Positions 5,898 to 6,854 of a DNA stretch of 6,854 bases are shown here, piece by piece. The stretch is from assembly GCA_945952425.1 (NCBI GenBank), contig CAMFIX010000160.1, positions 1-6,854 of the forward strand, read 5' to 3'. Within the stretch, counting starts at the first letter, position 1, and the number at the start of each line of letters is the position of its first letter. Under the pieces are notes generated by a model, which was given only the letters and a program-made list of their open reading frames with translations, ran no database searches and was not told where the DNA came from. A program made the position numbers and the translations under genes. Origin of the DNA: an uncultured Pseudorhodobacter sp. (GTDB lineage: Bacteria > Pseudomonadota > Alphaproteobacteria > Rhodobacterales > Rhodobacteraceae).

Positions 5898-6646
5898 CCG
5901 ATCCCATCCTGTCGATCCGCCATGCCCACGAGCGCTTCGGCGCCAGCCGGGCGCTGGACGATGTCAGCCTCGACGCCTGGCCCGGGGAGGTCACGGGGCT
6001 TCTGGGCGACAATGGCGCGGGGAAATCGGCGCTGGTCAAATGCATCAGCGGCATCCATGCGCTGGACGAAGGCCAGATGCTGCTGCACGGCGCGCCCGTC
6101 ACCCTGACCTCTCCGGCGGCGGCGCGGGCGGCGGGGATCGAGACGGTGTATCAAGACCTCGCGCTGTTCGACAACCTTTCCCCGGCGCAGAACTTCTATG
6201 CCGGGCGCGAGATCGCGGGCCCCGCCTGGCTGCCCCGCCCCCTGCGCTTTCTGAACAAGCCCGCCATGCGCCAGAACGCGGCCGAGGTCATCGACCGCCT
6301 GCAGGTGCGCCTGCCGCACCCGGATACGCCCGTCGCCATGATGTCGGGCGGTCAGCGCCAGGCCATCGCGGTCGCCCGCGCCACGGTCTTTGCCCGCAAC
6401 ATCGTGCTCTTGGACGAGCCGACCGCCGCCCTCGGCCTGCGCGAGGCGCGCAAGGTTTTGGACCTGATCGCGCGCCTGCGCGACGCGGGCAATGCGGTGA
6501 TCCTGATTACCCACAACATGGAACATGTCACCGAACTTGCCGACCGCGCCGTCGTGTTGCGCCAGGGTCGCAAGGTCGGAGAGCTGAAGCCCGAGGCGGG
6601 CAGCCGACAAGAGCTGGTCGCGCTGATCGTGGGCGCAGAGCAATGA
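5894..6646 (+). CDS. Sugar ABC transporter ATP-binding protein, single-domain CUT2 type
   Basis: 250-aa ATPase that would power the importer at the inner face of the membrane. Motifs in order: Walker A GDNGAGKS (38-45), Q-loop Gln87 in TVYQDLALFDNLS, signature MSGGQRQ (150-156), Walker B IVLLDEP with Asp174/Glu175, D-loop-like AALGLREA, and switch His207 in ILITHN. It has one nucleotide-binding domain, unlike RbsA/XylG-type CUT2 ATPases, which fuse two (about 500 aa); FrcA-type importers also use a single domain, so two copies would dimerise. The residue after the Walker A serine is Ala46 where Thr is common; the essential Lys44-Ser45 are intact, so activity is expected. The start ATG overlaps the permease stop and has GAGGG (5885-5889) four bases upstream. 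Confidence 0.93.
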   Translation: MTDPILSIRHAHERFGASRALDDVSLDAWPGEVTGLLGDNGAGKSALVKCISGIHALDEGQMLLHGAPVTLTSPAAARAAGIETVYQDLALFDNLSPAQNFYAGREIAGPAWLPRPLRFLNKPAMRQNAAEVIDRLQVRLPHPDTPVAMMSGGQRQAIAVARATVFARNIVLLDEPTAALGLREARKVLDLIARLRDAGNAVILITHNMEHVTELADRAVVLRQGRKVGELKPEAGSRQELVALIVGAEQ

Positions 6647-6663
6647 GATGCCGGGAGGGCATC
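6647..6663 (+). other. Intercistronic hairpin between ATPase and binding-protein genes
   Basis: GATGCC-GGGAG-GGCATC forms a 6-bp perfect stem with a five-base loop directly after the ATPase stop and eight bases before the ribosome site of the binding-protein gene. There is no following T-run, so it is not a standard terminator. Such hairpins can stabilise one mRNA segment and give binding-protein transcripts higher levels than the membrane subunits; this role is inferred here. Confidence 0.4.
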
Positions 6664-6681
6664 CAACATGGGAGGAAGAGA

Positions 6682-6854
6682 ATGCGACTGCTGACACGAT
6701 TGGCGGCCCTGGCCCTGCTGGCCGGACCCGCTTTGGCCGATGACGCCGTGAAGATCGGCTTCATCACCAAGTTCCCGGTGCCTTTCTACACGGCCATGGC
6801 CGATGCCGCCAAGGCCTATGCCCGTGCCGTCACCTTGGCCAACAAAAGTGGTCA
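6682..6854 (+). CDS. Sugar ABC transporter substrate-binding protein, N-terminal part (cut off by window end)
   Basis: Third gene of the rightward importer operon; 57 complete codons are visible. A typical Sec signal peptide MRLLTRLAALALLAGPALA ends with an ALA cleavage site after residue 19. The mature start DDAVKIGFITKFPVPFYTAM and ADAAKAYARA match the first strand and helix of CUT2 periplasmic binding proteins. The ribosome site GGAGGAAG (6671-6678) lies three bases upstream of the ATG. It should supply the ligand to the permease and ATPase encoded just upstream, from which it is separated by 35 nt containing a hairpin. It uses a Sec-type signal, unlike the Tat-like leader of the other binding protein in the window. 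The call rests on a short stretch plus operon context. Confidence 0.85.
   Translation, partial: MRLLTRLAALALLAGPALADDAVKIGFITKFPVPFYTAMADAAKAYARAVTLANKSG

Noticed and set aside
6800..6854. Possible frameshift near the end of the right binding protein (AYARAVTLANKSG looks shorter than usual)
   Set aside because: Too little sequence remains to judge; the frame is open and length variation at this loop is plausible.

Overview
The window is GC-rich, densely packed, and has strongly GC-biased third codon positions. Gene content is a CUT2 sugar ABC transporter, an SMP-30-type lactonase, a GntR/FCD regulator and a GAF-histidine kinase/LuxR regulator pair. Together with the base composition this suggests an alphaproteobacterium of the Rhodobacteraceae (Paracoccus-like). 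That placement is inference; there is no rRNA or other marker gene here.

Layout. (1) Leftward unit: an SMP-30/gluconolactonase-like gene (1828 to 905) is followed after a 32-nt gap by a periplasmic sugar-binding protein (872 to beyond base 1), a likely sugar uptake and catabolism operon that continues outside the window. (2) A 138-bp divergent gap (1829-1966) holds two perfect inverted repeats. (3) Rightward two-component pair: a soluble GAF histidine kinase (1967-3166) and a response regulator (3163-3891), joined by an ATGA overlap. (4) A leftward GntR-family repressor-like gene (4766 to 3888) meets the response regulator tail to tail. The two stop codons share one CTAG. The protein appears to carry two GntR-type winged helices before its FCD ligand domain. 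(5) A 120-bp AT-richer divergent promoter region (4767-4886) holds three 11-bp palindrome-like sites. (6) Rightward unit: permease (4887-5897), single-domain ATPase (5894-6646) and a second sugar-binding protein (6682 to beyond the end), a second CUT2 importer.

Working model (inference): two sugar importers flank a regulatory core. The GntR/FCD protein probably controls itself and the right-hand importer through the tandem palindromes. The kinase/regulator pair may control the divergent lactonase/importer operon. The substrates cannot be read from the sequence. No RNA genes, mobile elements, CRISPR arrays or clear pseudogenes were seen. Most of the window is ordinary transport and regulation; the double-headed regulator with its clustered operators is the part most worth following up.
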